Below, piece by piece: positions 1 through 8,156 of a DNA stretch of 64,000 bases. The position numbers and the translations under genes are program-made. This DNA is from JAJXSS01 sp964547135 (GTDB lineage: Bacteria > Planctomycetota > Phycisphaerae > Phycisphaerales > Phycisphaeraceae): NCBI GenBank assembly GCA_964547135.1, contig CAZJMK010000006.1:26112-90111 (forward strand), given 5' to 3'. The notes under the pieces are model-generated. The model was not told the DNA's origin. It made no database searches and was given only the letters and a program-made list of their open reading frames with translations. Numbering within the stretch: position 1 is the stretch's first letter; each line of letters begins with the position of its first letter.

Positions 1-1356
1 CAGGCCGACGGCACGCTCCAAGCGGAGGCGAAACTGACGCAGGCATTGAGCGTGGTGGTGGAGCGGGTGGGCATACACGAGGCACGTTTGCGCATTTTGT
101 CGGATGGCCGTGAGGTGGGATCGATGGCGACAACACTGACGGTGTTACCCGATCAGCCGGCACGATCGCCTGCGTTTGAACCCAAACTGGGTTTGATCGG
201 CGCTCGTGATCCGGGTTCGTTGTCGCTGATGACCAAAGCCGGCACGGGCTGGCTGCGCGGGGCGTTTGCTTTTGACTGGATCGGCAAAAACGCGCAGGGT
301 GACTGGGACTTTGCCAAACAGGATGCAACCTATGCAACCCTGGCGGAGTTTCCGGGTCTGCGTGTGGTGGACCTATATCTGATGAACAACGGCAGGGGGC
401 ACACCCTCGAGGGTATCAACGAGTATGCGCAGACGGTTGCAGCGGTGATCGGGCACTTCAGGGAACGCGACTTGAACCTTCAGGCATGGAACGAGCCGAA
501 CCATGAGGCATTCTGGCGTAACGCCCCGCGTAATGCCGCCGACTACGCTTCGTTACTCAAACATGCCGTCATCGCTGCGAAAGCAGCGGACCCTCAGGTG
601 ACGATTCTGGGGCCGACCACATCGGGGGCCGCCTCGGGGTTTGTGCGTGATGCATTCATTGCCGGTGCGTATCCCTATCTCGATGTGCTGGCCTATCACC
701 CCTACGGCTACCCCAAACACCCGGAAGAACTGCTCGAACCCGCGACCCTGCGCATGAAGGAAGTCGTGGATGATTTTGGCGGTTGGCTCCAGCATCACAT
801 CACCGAGCATGGCTATGTCACCGCCAAGAACGGCGTGGGTGTCAGTGAACCGGTGCAGGCCCAGTACCAGACCCGCACACAGCTCATCGCCAATTCACTG
901 GACCACCTTCGCGCCCTGAACATCTACCGGCTTGAAGACACCGGCACCAATGACCAGAACAGTGAACATCGCTTCGGCGTGCTGCACCTGGACAAAACCG
1001 CCAAGCCCGCCTTTCTGGCGCTGGCGGTCATGAGTGCGCAATTGGTCAACAGTGATTACATCGGATCGCTGCCAGTCGGTGCCCAGGGTGCGATGGTGCA
1101 GGTGTATCGCCGGTTTGATGGCACACCCATTCTCGCGGCATGGTCGGTTGAAGCGCAGTCCATCGAATTACCTGTCGTTTCGGATCAGATGACACGCACC
1201 ACCATGTTGGGGGAACAGACCCAGGCGCGGTTGGCTGGTACCTTGCAATTGGCATTGTCAGGTTCACCGCAATACATCCTGCTTTCCGCTGACGATTCAG
1301 GCGGTGATGGAGTTGACTCCGCCGTCTGCATGGAACCAGCCACCCTCCCGGATTGA
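1..1356 (+). CDS. Clan GH-A glycoside hydrolase, 5' truncated by window edge
   Basis: The frame is open from base 1, so the true start lies upstream. The visible part has a fold typical of (beta/alpha)8 glycosidases of the GH5/GH39 kind. A likely acid/base Glu sits in AWNEPNHEAFW (Glu codon 493-495) and a likely nucleophile Glu in ITEHGYVT (Glu codon 805-807), with AYHPYGYP between them. The N-terminal piece resembles a beta-sandwich. It probably cleaves a plant or algal polysaccharide outside the cytoplasm, but no substrate can be named. The last residues, after ILLSADD, look unnatural, and the next reading frame continues with a CBM9-like domain, so the gene is probably frameshifted near 1290-1310. 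The family is inferred from motifs only. Confidence 0.75.
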   Translation, partial: QADGTLQAEAKLTQALSVVVERVGIHEARLRILSDGREVGSMATTLTVLPDQPARSPAFEPKLGLIGARDPGSLSLMTKAGTGWLRGAFAFDWIGKNAQGDWDFAKQDATYATLAEFPGLRVVDLYLMNNGRGHTLEGINEYAQTVAAVIGHFRERDLNLQAWNEPNHEAFWRNAPRNAADYASLLKHAVIAAKAADPQVTILGPTTSGAASGFVRDAFIAGAYPYLDVLAYHPYGYPKHPEELLEPATLRMKEVVDDFGGWLQHHITEHGYVTAKNGVGVSEPVQAQYQTRTQLIANSLDHLRALNIYRLEDTGTNDQNSEHRFGVLHLDKTAKPAFLALAVMSAQLVNSDYIGSLPVGAQGAMVQVYRRFDGTPILAAWSVEAQSIELPVVSDQMTRTTMLGEQTQARLAGTLQLALSGSPQYILLSADDSGGDGVDSAVCMEPATLPD

Positions 1357-2428
1357 ACGGTCGCTGCAACCGGGGGAACGCTGGACCGATACGCTCCAAT
1401 TGATCGCCCCGCCCTCGGTGCAGAACGGCATGTTCAACGCCAGGCTTCGCACCTTTGCCGACGGTCAGGTTGTCGATGAATACACCATTCGCACCAAGGT
1501 GGACGCTCCGGTGCGTGTGGTGATCGAACCGCTGCATCAGCCATTGCAGCAAGCACCGCAATTGCAGGTCACGGTGCAAAACCTGCTGGATGCCCCGTTC
1601 GAGGGAACCCTTGGCCTGCGTGATTCATCCGGCCGTTTGCTCACAGCGTTGCAAGACGCACAGGTGAAACTGGCAGGGCGCGGATCGCAGACCATCGCCT
1701 TCGATTCCGCTGCGGCATCCGTCCCGGCAACACCGTTTCACGAATACACATACGCCGCTACGGTCACCCGCCCCGACGGCAGTATCGCCTATACCAAAAC
1801 AATTCCGCTGGACCTGCTGATCACACGCATCGCCACTGCTTCGGTTGCCATCAACGGCGACCTTTCCGATTGGGCGAATGCTTATCCAGCGCACCTGCGC
1901 TTCGGGGAGGAAACCGTTCCAGCCGACAGTCTGGCGGTGACGGTTTTCACGATGATCGATGGTGAAAAGTTCTACATCGCAGTGCGCGTGCGTGATGACA
2001 TGCACAACCAGGAATTCACCCAGGGCGCAATCTGGCGCGGCGACTCAATCCAGTTTTCCCTCGACCCGCTGCTGCAGCGGAATGAGGGTGGTTACGGGCC
2101 GCATGACATGGAGTTGGGCCTGGCACTGCCGACCAAGGGCGGGGAACCGATGAAAGTGGTTTACGTCTCGGAGAACCGCAGTGTGCTGGATCGTGCCCAG
2201 GCTGCGGTATCGCGTGATGATGAAGCCGAATTGACGATTTATGAAATAGCGATTCCGCTGGCTGATCTGCCGAAGTTGCCCACCGCACCGGGGAAGAGGT
2301 TCGGCTTCAACATAGCCGTACACGATGCTGATCGTGCCTTCAGCCGGGAACGATTGCTGGAGTTCACACCCGGAACCAGTGGTAAAAACCCCTTTGCTTA
2401 CAAAGCCTGGGTGATCCGTGCCCAGTGA
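1304..2428 (+). CDS. CBM9-like C-terminal domain protein (probable frameshifted half of the preceding hydrolase)
   Basis: The first 160 residues look like beta-sandwich linker sequence. Residues about 180-374 resemble a family 9 carbohydrate-binding/DOMON-like module, with INGDLSDWANAYP, YIAVRVRDD, GDSIQFSLDP and a terminal FTPGTSGKNPFAYKAW. CBM9 modules are normally appended to secreted glycoside hydrolases. This ORF overlaps the hydrolase by 53 bp in the +1 frame and begins GTG-ATG at 1304/1307 without a clear ribosome site. It has no signal peptide, so it could not be exported alone. The simplest reading is one hydrolase-CBM9 gene split by a frameshift. Translational coupling of two subunits is less likely. 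Confidence 0.7.
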   Translation: MMELTPPSAWNQPPSRIERSLQPGERWTDTLQLIAPPSVQNGMFNARLRTFADGQVVDEYTIRTKVDAPVRVVIEPLHQPLQQAPQLQVTVQNLLDAPFEGTLGLRDSSGRLLTALQDAQVKLAGRGSQTIAFDSAAASVPATPFHEYTYAATVTRPDGSIAYTKTIPLDLLITRIATASVAINGDLSDWANAYPAHLRFGEETVPADSLAVTVFTMIDGEKFYIAVRVRDDMHNQEFTQGAIWRGDSIQFSLDPLLQRNEGGYGPHDMELGLALPTKGGEPMKVVYVSENRSVLDRAQAAVSRDDEAELTIYEIAIPLADLPKLPTAPGKRFGFNIAVHDADRAFSRERLLEFTPGTSGKNPFAYKAWVIRAQ

Positions 2429-2444
2429 CAACGGAGCCTTATTC

Positions 2445-2651
2445 ATGACCACCACGCTCACCAATACCCCGCATATACACCCACTGATATCGGATAGTAC
2501 ACTTGCAAGCGATGCTGCGTTGATTCGAAAATATGTGCTTGCGGATTATGATCGGCCACTTCTTCATCCTCACGCACTGCGTAACGCCAACCTCGGCGAA
2601 CCGGGGTTGCTCAATACTTGCGTCAGGTCCAAACCGATTTGCACCGCCTGA
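2445..2651 (+). pseudogene. 5' remnant of an unknown gene
   Basis: An ATG lies 16 bp after the preceding stop and is preceded by GGAG at good spacing. The first 35-40 codons (MTTTLTNTPHIHPLIS..., then LIRKYVLADYD) read like real protein. From about 2551 the frame runs into a module-I-like stretch (CGGCCACTTCTT) and then antisense through the 3' end of the minus-strand gene at 2570, so the rest of the gene is lost. It was probably the next gene of the glycosidase operon. I do not recognise the family. Only the start region is supported. Confidence 0.35.
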
Positions 2652-3301
2652 CTCACCGCCATGCCGCTCATGGTCTGCGGGTATTGGTACAACAGCAGCC
2701 CATCGCCCCGGCCTTCGATGGTCATCTCTTTGTTGTTGCGCAGCAGCGAACGCACCGGCAGAGTGAACAATTGACGCACCAGCATCGCATCGCTGCCGAT
2801 GAGCGTGTTGTGACGTGAAAAGGCATCGCCGAAAACAATATCATGGGCGGCCCCGGTGGCGAACGTGCGCGTCCAAAAGTTTTTGGGCACGACGATGAAC
2901 TTGGGTAAATCCAGCGTCGGCAGCGACAGCATCACCAGCGTGATACGCAACTCGGCATTGTCGAGTTTGCTGAACGGGTCGCCGCGCAGGTCCGCCACCC
3001 AGAGCGTGCCCTCCCCATCGGGCGTGGCTGCCCCTTCATAAAAACGCACCACCCGCCAGTGGGCCGAGTGATGCAGCTCAAAGGGTTGCAGCCGTTCCAT
3101 CACCCGTTCCGTGAGCGCATCGCTGACTTCCATCGGCATGAGTTGCAAGCGATTTTGCATGTGGGCGAGGGTTCGACCGCGATGATGTGCGAGCAAGGCC
3201 CAACCCAGAGCGATGAGTGCGAGCACCAGCAGGCCGACGGCAAAAAGTGCGAGCGCCGGCCAAAGCATGCCCTGGGTGGGATCAGCCGGGGGTGTGAACA
3301 T
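2570..3301 (-). CDS. Single-span membrane protein of unknown function
   Basis: The protein has about 243 residues from the ATG at 3301. The upstream open codons add a charged leader without support. One strong membrane segment (LWPALALFAVGLLVLALIALGWALL) follows a short periplasmic N-terminus, and the remaining 200 residues are soluble and presumably cytoplasmic. No catalytic motif or known family is recognised. The C-terminus mixes hydrophobic strands with VVPKNFWTRTF. It is transcribed towards the truncated gene at 2445, and its stop codon is followed within 10 bp by the module-I sequence GAAGTGGCCGA. Reality is supported by length, codon pattern and the membrane segment. Confidence 0.65.
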   Translation of the reverse strand: MFTPPADPTQGMLWPALALFAVGLLVLALIALGWALLAHHRGRTLAHMQNRLQLMPMEVSDALTERVMERLQPFELHHSAHWRVVRFYEGAATPDGEGTLWVADLRGDPFSKLDNAELRITLVMLSLPTLDLPKFIVVPKNFWTRTFATGAAHDIVFGDAFSRHNTLIGSDAMLVRQLFTLPVRSLLRNNKEMTIEGRGDGLLLYQYPQTMSGMAVSQAVQIGLDLTQVLSNPGSPRLALRSA

Positions 3302-3413
3302 GGCGTGGTCCCTGCCCCCCCAAGGTTGATTTGATTTTAACCGCACGCATCACGTCATACCATCCTTATTTTTATGGGTGTTGTACGGACAGAAAACCCG
3401 CCGATTCACGACA

Positions 3414-3477
3414 TGACGCCGAGCGCTTCATCCCCGAATCGATTTTCACACATCCGGCCCTGAAGGGCACGGCGTCA
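3414..3477. repeat. Module A palindromic repeat (short copy)
   Basis: It begins TGACGCCGAGCGCTTCATCC and ends GGCCCTGAAGGGCACGGCGTCA. The two ends are imperfect inverted repeats of each other and each arm is itself a small hairpin. It is the shortest-spacer copy of a family with full copies at 17019, 18085, 19774, 48190, 56101 and 57003. Confidence 0.85.
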
Positions 3478-3526
3478 TTAGCAACACTTTTCTCTCGTGC
3501 TTGGCTTGGAAATCCGAAATCCGAAA

Positions 3527-4837
3527 TCATCCACCTCCCGTCGGCATCACCTGTTTCAAGCGTCCGACCACCTGCGGTATCACTGCAATCGCCCGGTCGA
3601 TGTCATCCGCTGTGGTATCACGACTCAATGAAAACCGCACCGACCCATGCGCGATGTTTTCGGGAATGCCCATCGCAAGCAGCACCGGTGAGGGTTCCAA
3701 TGAACCGCTGGAACAGGCTGCCCCAGCCGAGGCATACACCCCCCGTTCCGACAGCCCCAATAAAATCGCCTCCGCTTCCAACGACGTAAAACCCAGGTTG
3801 GTCGTGTTCCATAAGCGCGGGGCGCCTGCCGAGTGAATCACTGTTCCCGGCAACTGTTGGCATATCGACTGTTCCAATCGATCGCGCCAGGTTCGCAGTG
3901 ACTCGATGCGTGCGCTGTCACTTAAAAATGATTGGGCCAGTTCCGCTGCGACGCCCATGCCGACGATGCCGGGGGTGTTTTCCGTTCCGCCGCGACGATC
4001 GCGCTCCTGCGGCCCGCCCAGTTGTTGCGGTCGCAAGCGCACCCCTTGCCGAACATACAACGCCCCGATGCCTTTAGGCCCGTGAAACTTGTGGGCAGCA
4101 AAGCTGAGTAAATCCACCGGCAGCGCACGCACATCCACCGGCAGCTTGCCCACCGCCTGCAACGCATCGACATGCAAATACACCTGCGTTTGACGGCACT
4201 GCCCACGGGTGGTTGACGGTGTTGCTGACGTTTTGCCAACCCTCGATTCGTCCGCTCTCGAACGATAGTCGGCGATGATTTTCGCCAATTGCTCCACCGG
4301 CTGAATCACCCCCGTTTCATTATTCGCCCACTGCACACTCACCAAAATCACCCGATGCCGTTCACCCTGTTCTTTCAAAATGTCAGCCAATGTCTGCGTT
4401 TCAATTTGTCCCTGAATATCCACCGGCAAATACATCACCTTCACACCCTGAGCCGACAGTGCCTCCGTCGGGGCACGTACAGCCGAGTGTTCAATTTTGC
4501 TGGTCACCAGCAGGGGCAAAGTTGTGTTGTTGTTCTGCCCCGATGAGCCTGTTGACATGGTTGAACCCGATGTCCCTGTAGTCGTATGACTCAATAGGCC
4601 GAATATGGCAAGGTTATTGGCTTCGGTTCCGCCGGAGGTGAAAATCAGTTCGCGTTCGTGACCGTGAATCAGCCGAGCCACCGCCGAGCGCGCCAGTTCA
4701 ACTTCATGGCGCACCGCCTGCCCAGCCCGATGCACACTCGATGGGTTGGCCCACTGCTGTTGCATCATCCGCTTTACAGCTTCGACCACTTCCGGGGCCG
4801 GCTGAGTGGTCGCGTTGTTATCCAAATAAATACTCAT
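3527..4837 (-). CDS. Cysteine desulfurase (NifS/IscS family)
   Basis: This PLP enzyme takes sulfur from L-cysteine for Fe-S cluster or thio-cofactor assembly. The start is ATG 4837, giving the classic MSIYLDNNATTQPAP opening. Visible are TSGGTEANNLAI (about 68-79), His117 in KIEHSAV, Lys250 in FAAHKFHGPKG (PLP Schiff base) and catalytic Cys375 in ASAGAACSSGSL. It is about 436 residues, 30-40 longer than usual because of two Ser/Thr/Asn-rich insertions (about 84-107 and 193-217) in surface-loop positions. No iscU, sufE or iscR neighbour is present. The stop codon TGA is joined directly to a module-H repeat (ATTTCGGATTTCGG). The family is certain. The physiological partner is unknown. Confidence 0.95.
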   Translation of the reverse strand: MSIYLDNNATTQPAPEVVEAVKRMMQQQWANPSSVHRAGQAVRHEVELARSAVARLIHGHERELIFTSGGTEANNLAIFGLLSHTTTGTSGSTMSTGSSGQNNNTTLPLLVTSKIEHSAVRAPTEALSAQGVKVMYLPVDIQGQIETQTLADILKEQGERHRVILVSVQWANNETGVIQPVEQLAKIIADYRSRADESRVGKTSATPSTTRGQCRQTQVYLHVDALQAVGKLPVDVRALPVDLLSFAAHKFHGPKGIGALYVRQGVRLRPQQLGGPQERDRRGGTENTPGIVGMGVAAELAQSFLSDSARIESLRTWRDRLEQSICQQLPGTVIHSAGAPRLWNTTNLGFTSLEAEAILLGLSERGVYASAGAACSSGSLEPSPVLLAMGIPENIAHGSVRFSLSRDTTADDIDRAIAVIPQVVGRLKQVMPTGGG

Positions 4838-4976
4838 ATCAAGACCCAATTGTAGGAATTACCTTGGCCCAATACAGATTGGAATCGTAACTTGGTTGCA
4901 GTATGATATTCACCCCGTCGAACGGACGATGATTGACCATGGGGGCATGGGGTGGGGCGCGACTGGCGGTTTTTTT

Positions 4977-5624
4977 ATGGATGATCTTTCTCCTCCAACC
5001 ACACCCAATGTCCCCGAAAGCGCGACCACCAAGGTCGTTCCCCCGGCTCAGCGCATCCTCGTCGCGGAAGACGAGCACCTGATCGCGGTCGATCTGTCCA
5101 ATCAGTTGCATGCACTGGGCTTTGAAGTCATCGGCCCGGCTGCCAACGGCAACCAAGCCATCGAATTGGCCAAGGAACATCAACCCGACCTGGCGCTGCT
5201 CGACATTCGCATGCCCGAAATGGACGGCTTGGCAGCGGCGGGTGTGCTGTTCTGTCAAATGAATGTGCCGGTGGTGATTGTCAGCGCCTATTCCGATGCC
5301 GACTACCTGGACATTGCCACCCGTGTGGGCGTGTTCGGTTACATGCTCAAACCCGTCACCCGTGAAACCCTGCGCGTCAATATCGCTGTCGCCTGGGCGC
5401 GCTATCAGCAACATTTGAAATTACGTCAACGCATCGGCGAACTGGAAAACACCCTCGAAGAACGCAAGCTCATCGAAAAAGCCAAGGGCCTGCTGATGCA
5501 GAAAATGGGCATCACCGAAGCCGAGGCCCTGAATCGTTTGCGGCGCAAAGCCCGTGATTCCCGCCGCCGCATGGCTGACCTGGCGCAAGCCATTTTGGAA
5601 GCCCACGATCTTTTCGAAACCTGA
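4977..5624 (+). CDS. Response regulator with REC and ANTAR domains
   Basis: The protein is 215 aa from ATG 4977. A Thr/Pro-rich leader (1-25) precedes a receiver domain (about 26-140: acidic EDE, phospho-acceptor Asp76 in LLDIRMPEMDG, Lys in YMLKP). A coiled coil then leads into a C-terminal ANTAR domain (about 150-205: KLIEKAKGLLMQKMGITEAEALNRLR, continuing through SRRRMADLAQAILEA). ANTAR proteins of the AmiR/NasT/EutV type bind paired RNA hairpins and prevent transcription termination. No histidine kinase is adjacent, so it is an orphan regulator here. Two strong terminators follow at 5726 and 5900. I could not find the dual hexaloop hairpin target in this window. Confidence 0.92.
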   Translation: MDDLSPPTTPNVPESATTKVVPPAQRILVAEDEHLIAVDLSNQLHALGFEVIGPAANGNQAIELAKEHQPDLALLDIRMPEMDGLAAAGVLFCQMNVPVVIVSAYSDADYLDIATRVGVFGYMLKPVTRETLRVNIAVAWARYQQHLKLRQRIGELENTLEERKLIEKAKGLLMQKMGITEAEALNRLRRKARDSRRRMADLAQAILEAHDLFET

Positions 5625-5725
5625 ACGTGATTTTTTTTAAGTTGATTAAGGATCATTGCCGATGTAACATGAGTGAAATGACTGACTGGCCCCGAATGCC
5701 AGCAACAGTCATGCGTCCATGACGC

Positions 5726-5766
5726 CGCCGTTGGTTGCCCGACCCCCCCCAGCCAACGGCGTTTTT
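5726..5766 (+). terminator. Rho-independent terminator of the ANTAR regulator
   Basis: CGCCGTTGG (5726-5734) pairs with CCAACGGCG (5753-5761) around a C-rich loop, followed by TTTTT. It lies about 100 bp after the regulator's stop. Confidence 0.85.
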
Positions 5767-5899
5767 ATTGCGCCGTTTTGAACACTGTACGGGTGTGTCC
5801 AGCCAATCAACGTGATGTTGTTGATTCACCTTGCGCCCTTGCTGTGCAAGGGTATTGCTTTCATTCGCGTTGGGTTCACGACAACACAGGCGACTCAGG

Positions 5900-5939
5900 C
5901 ACAGGTATTCCCCGGGGGGGTGAATACCTGTGTTTTTTT
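5900..5939 (+). terminator. Second Rho-independent terminator
   Basis: CACAGGTATTC (5900-5910) pairs perfectly with GAATACCTGTG (5922-5932) and is followed by seven T. No ORF lies between this and the first terminator, so it may end a small RNA or act as a back-up. Confidence 0.85.
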
Positions 5940-6125
5940 CTGCGCTGATCGTGGCACACGCCGCCGGGGTGCCCTCGAAGGTGGGTATGTCCATGGTGAT
6001 TCACCCAGCCGGGGGCGCCCCCGGGGCTGGACTACGCACCGACGTGATAAATCACGGCGCTAACTTCCGAATTCGGTTCCGTCACTTGACCACTCGACCA
6101 CTTGACCACTTCTACCCCCCCTCCC

Positions 6126-8156
6126 TCACAAATGCATCCGTCGTGTGTACACCACCCACTCGATCAATAACATCGCCAAGGCCGCCCACGCCAACCAGGG
6201 CCAAATCTCCCGTCGCACCGTCGCGTCCTGCGCCAGTACCTGCGCCGAACTGGTTCCCACCTGCAATTGCTCCGCCGGCCTTAAATCGCTTTCACCTTCA
6301 TCCAACAAATTCACCGCCAACCGTTCCCACGCCGTCGGCACCGTCCCCGCACCATCGGCCTGATACAACCCCACCCGTTCCAACATCGTCAGCACCGCCT
6401 GCCCACCTTCCACCCGCCCTTCCAAACGCACAGGCCCTTCATACACCATCACCGCACCATCCCGCTGCGTCACCGGCACACTCACCACTTCCCCCGGCTG
6501 ATACCACTTGCCTGCCGACCCCGAACCCTCCAGCCCCAGCACTTCCAAGCAATTACTCATGAACACCGCAAAGCTCACCTGCATCGGCCAATTCGTTTTC
6601 AATACATTGAAACTCGTCATCACATGTCGCGTACTCCCCGTCACCATCTCCGCCATCACCGGCCCAGCCTGCCCCGTCGCCAGTACCACCGCCCCCTCCG
6701 GCAATGCCAACCGCCCAGGCTCCACCAACAACAAATCATCCAACACCACATACCGCAACAACGGGTGTTCACGTCGCCAGTTGAGCAACACCTGCGACTT
6801 CGGTTCGCCCTCGCGCGTCGGTCGTCGCTCCAAATCCGTCAGCCCACCCGTGCCCCCGAAACTCACACTGTTCACCACCGGCTGCTTGGCCGGGCTGTAC
6901 TCATCAAACACCATCAGATCAAACCCCTCATCACCATCACCCCTGCGCAATCGTGCCGGGTCCTGATCCTCATATTTTTTGGGCGTCATCGTCACAAGTC
7001 GGCGAACCCCCACCGCTTCAATCGCCCGCTCCAAAAACGCATTGCCCTCGGTCACCAGCAACACCCGCAACGGCCGAGGGGGGGCCAGTACCAACCATGC
7101 AGCATTGTCAACCGACAGTGCATCCGCGTGATCGTGTGACACACCGATCAACCCGCCGCCGGTGAGCGTCAGTTCAAACGCCAGTGATTGCTGCCCCGGT
7201 TGCCCCCTGTTGTTGGCAATGCTGTTCGCACTGCCGTTGACAGTGTTGTTACCGGTGACACCACCCGTTGTCGTGCCTATCGATGCCGATGCGGTTGCCG
7301 GGGGCACTTCGACGGCACTAACCTGTCTCACCCGACCATCGACCATCAAACTCACCTTTGCCTGCACCGCCTGATCGCCGCTGTTGCTTAAGCGGGCATA
7401 CACCTGCACCCGTTGCGGCCGTTGATAATCGCGCCGGGCCGACAAAGCGGTGATCGCCAGGTTGCCGTGGTCATTCGCCTCTTCCGCTGCCATGCGCACC
7501 AGTTGCAGCGTCGCATTGCGCAGCGACAAATTGCCTTCGTCGCTGAATCGCCCATCCGACACCACCGTCACCGTCAACTGTTTGCCCTGTGCCGCATCGC
7601 CCTCACCACCCAGCGCATACGGCTCAATCAATTGCAACGCAGGCCCCAGCCTGCCCACCTGATCCGTCGGTTCAATCCCGCTGATCGCCTGTCGCAAAAG
7701 CGACCGATCCGTCGTGAACGGCTGCACCACCCTTGCCTGCTGCGCCACTGTCACCACCATCACGCCCCCACCCCCTTCAAATTCCTCCACCTTCCGCAAT
7801 GCCCACGCCTTGGCGCGCTCCAATCGTGAGGGCGACACATCCGTCGCGTTCATCGAAGCCGAGTGATCGATCACCAGCACCAACTGCTCGCCACTGTCCG
7901 CCAGGCCGCGTAAAGTGGGTCGTGCCAATGCCAAAAGCAACGCGAGCAACAACAACAATTGCAACAGCAGCAGCAAATTCCGCCGCAGCTTTTGAAACGG
8001 TGCGTTGACTTGTAAATCCTGCACCGCTTTGCGCCACAAAAGCGTCGAACTGACCACCATTTCCCGTCGGCGCAGTTTCAAAAAATACAAGGTCAGCAGA
8101 GCCGGTATCACCAGCCCAGCCGCAATCAGCCCCGCCATGGGTGCCAGAAAACTCAA
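6126..8156 (-). CDS. BatA-like membrane protein with von Willebrand factor A domain
   Basis: The protein is 676 aa. It starts with the BatA N-terminal signature: two membrane helices (about 5-27 and 60-78) flanking LRRREMVVSSTLLWRKA. A vWA domain follows, with MIDAS-type DHSAS at 97-101. The middle is beta-rich with a low-complexity T/G/N stretch at about 290-325 (TTTGGVTGNNTVNGS). A final membrane helix (IWPWLAWAALAMLLIEWVVY) ends in basic residues. Its start overlaps the DUF58 stop by 4 bp, so the two are translationally coupled. In the Bat/MoxR systems such proteins act with the MoxR ATPase as metal-dependent assembly or chaperone factors at the membrane. The stop is followed by module-I repeats. 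Confidence 0.9.
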   Translation of the reverse strand: MSFLAPMAGLIAAGLVIPALLTLYFLKLRRREMVVSSTLLWRKAVQDLQVNAPFQKLRRNLLLLLQLLLLLALLLALARPTLRGLADSGEQLVLVIDHSASMNATDVSPSRLERAKAWALRKVEEFEGGGGVMVVTVAQQARVVQPFTTDRSLLRQAISGIEPTDQVGRLGPALQLIEPYALGGEGDAAQGKQLTVTVVSDGRFSDEGNLSLRNATLQLVRMAAEEANDHGNLAITALSARRDYQRPQRVQVYARLSNSGDQAVQAKVSLMVDGRVRQVSAVEVPPATASASIGTTTGGVTGNNTVNGSANSIANNRGQPGQQSLAFELTLTGGGLIGVSHDHADALSVDNAAWLVLAPPRPLRVLLVTEGNAFLERAIEAVGVRRLVTMTPKKYEDQDPARLRRGDGDEGFDLMVFDEYSPAKQPVVNSVSFGGTGGLTDLERRPTREGEPKSQVLLNWRREHPLLRYVVLDDLLLVEPGRLALPEGAVVLATGQAGPVMAEMVTGSTRHVMTSFNVLKTNWPMQVSFAVFMSNCLEVLGLEGSGSAGKWYQPGEVVSVPVTQRDGAVMVYEGPVRLEGRVEGGQAVLTMLERVGLYQADGAGTVPTAWERLAVNLLDEGESDLRPAEQLQVGTSSAQVLAQDATVRREIWPWLAWAALAMLLIEWVVYTRRMHL

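Larger units (their letters stand above)
5625..6110. other. Gap holding two terminators and a short module-I repeat
   Basis: No credible gene is present. It holds the terminators at 5726-5766 and 5900-5939, a small hairpin (CCCTTGC-TGT-GCAAGGG, about 5837-5855), a C/G-rich palindrome (about 6007-6030), and near 6083-6112 tandem module-I sequence lying just past the stop of the minus-strand vWA gene. Confidence 0.6.

Noticed and set aside
5726..5939. ANTAR dual-hexaloop RNA target
   Set aside because: The hairpins seen have loops of other sizes and lack the paired hexaloop pattern.
5653..5994. 113-residue minus-strand ORF
   Set aside because: It crosses two strong terminators and a C-rich loop, with no ribosome site or domain.
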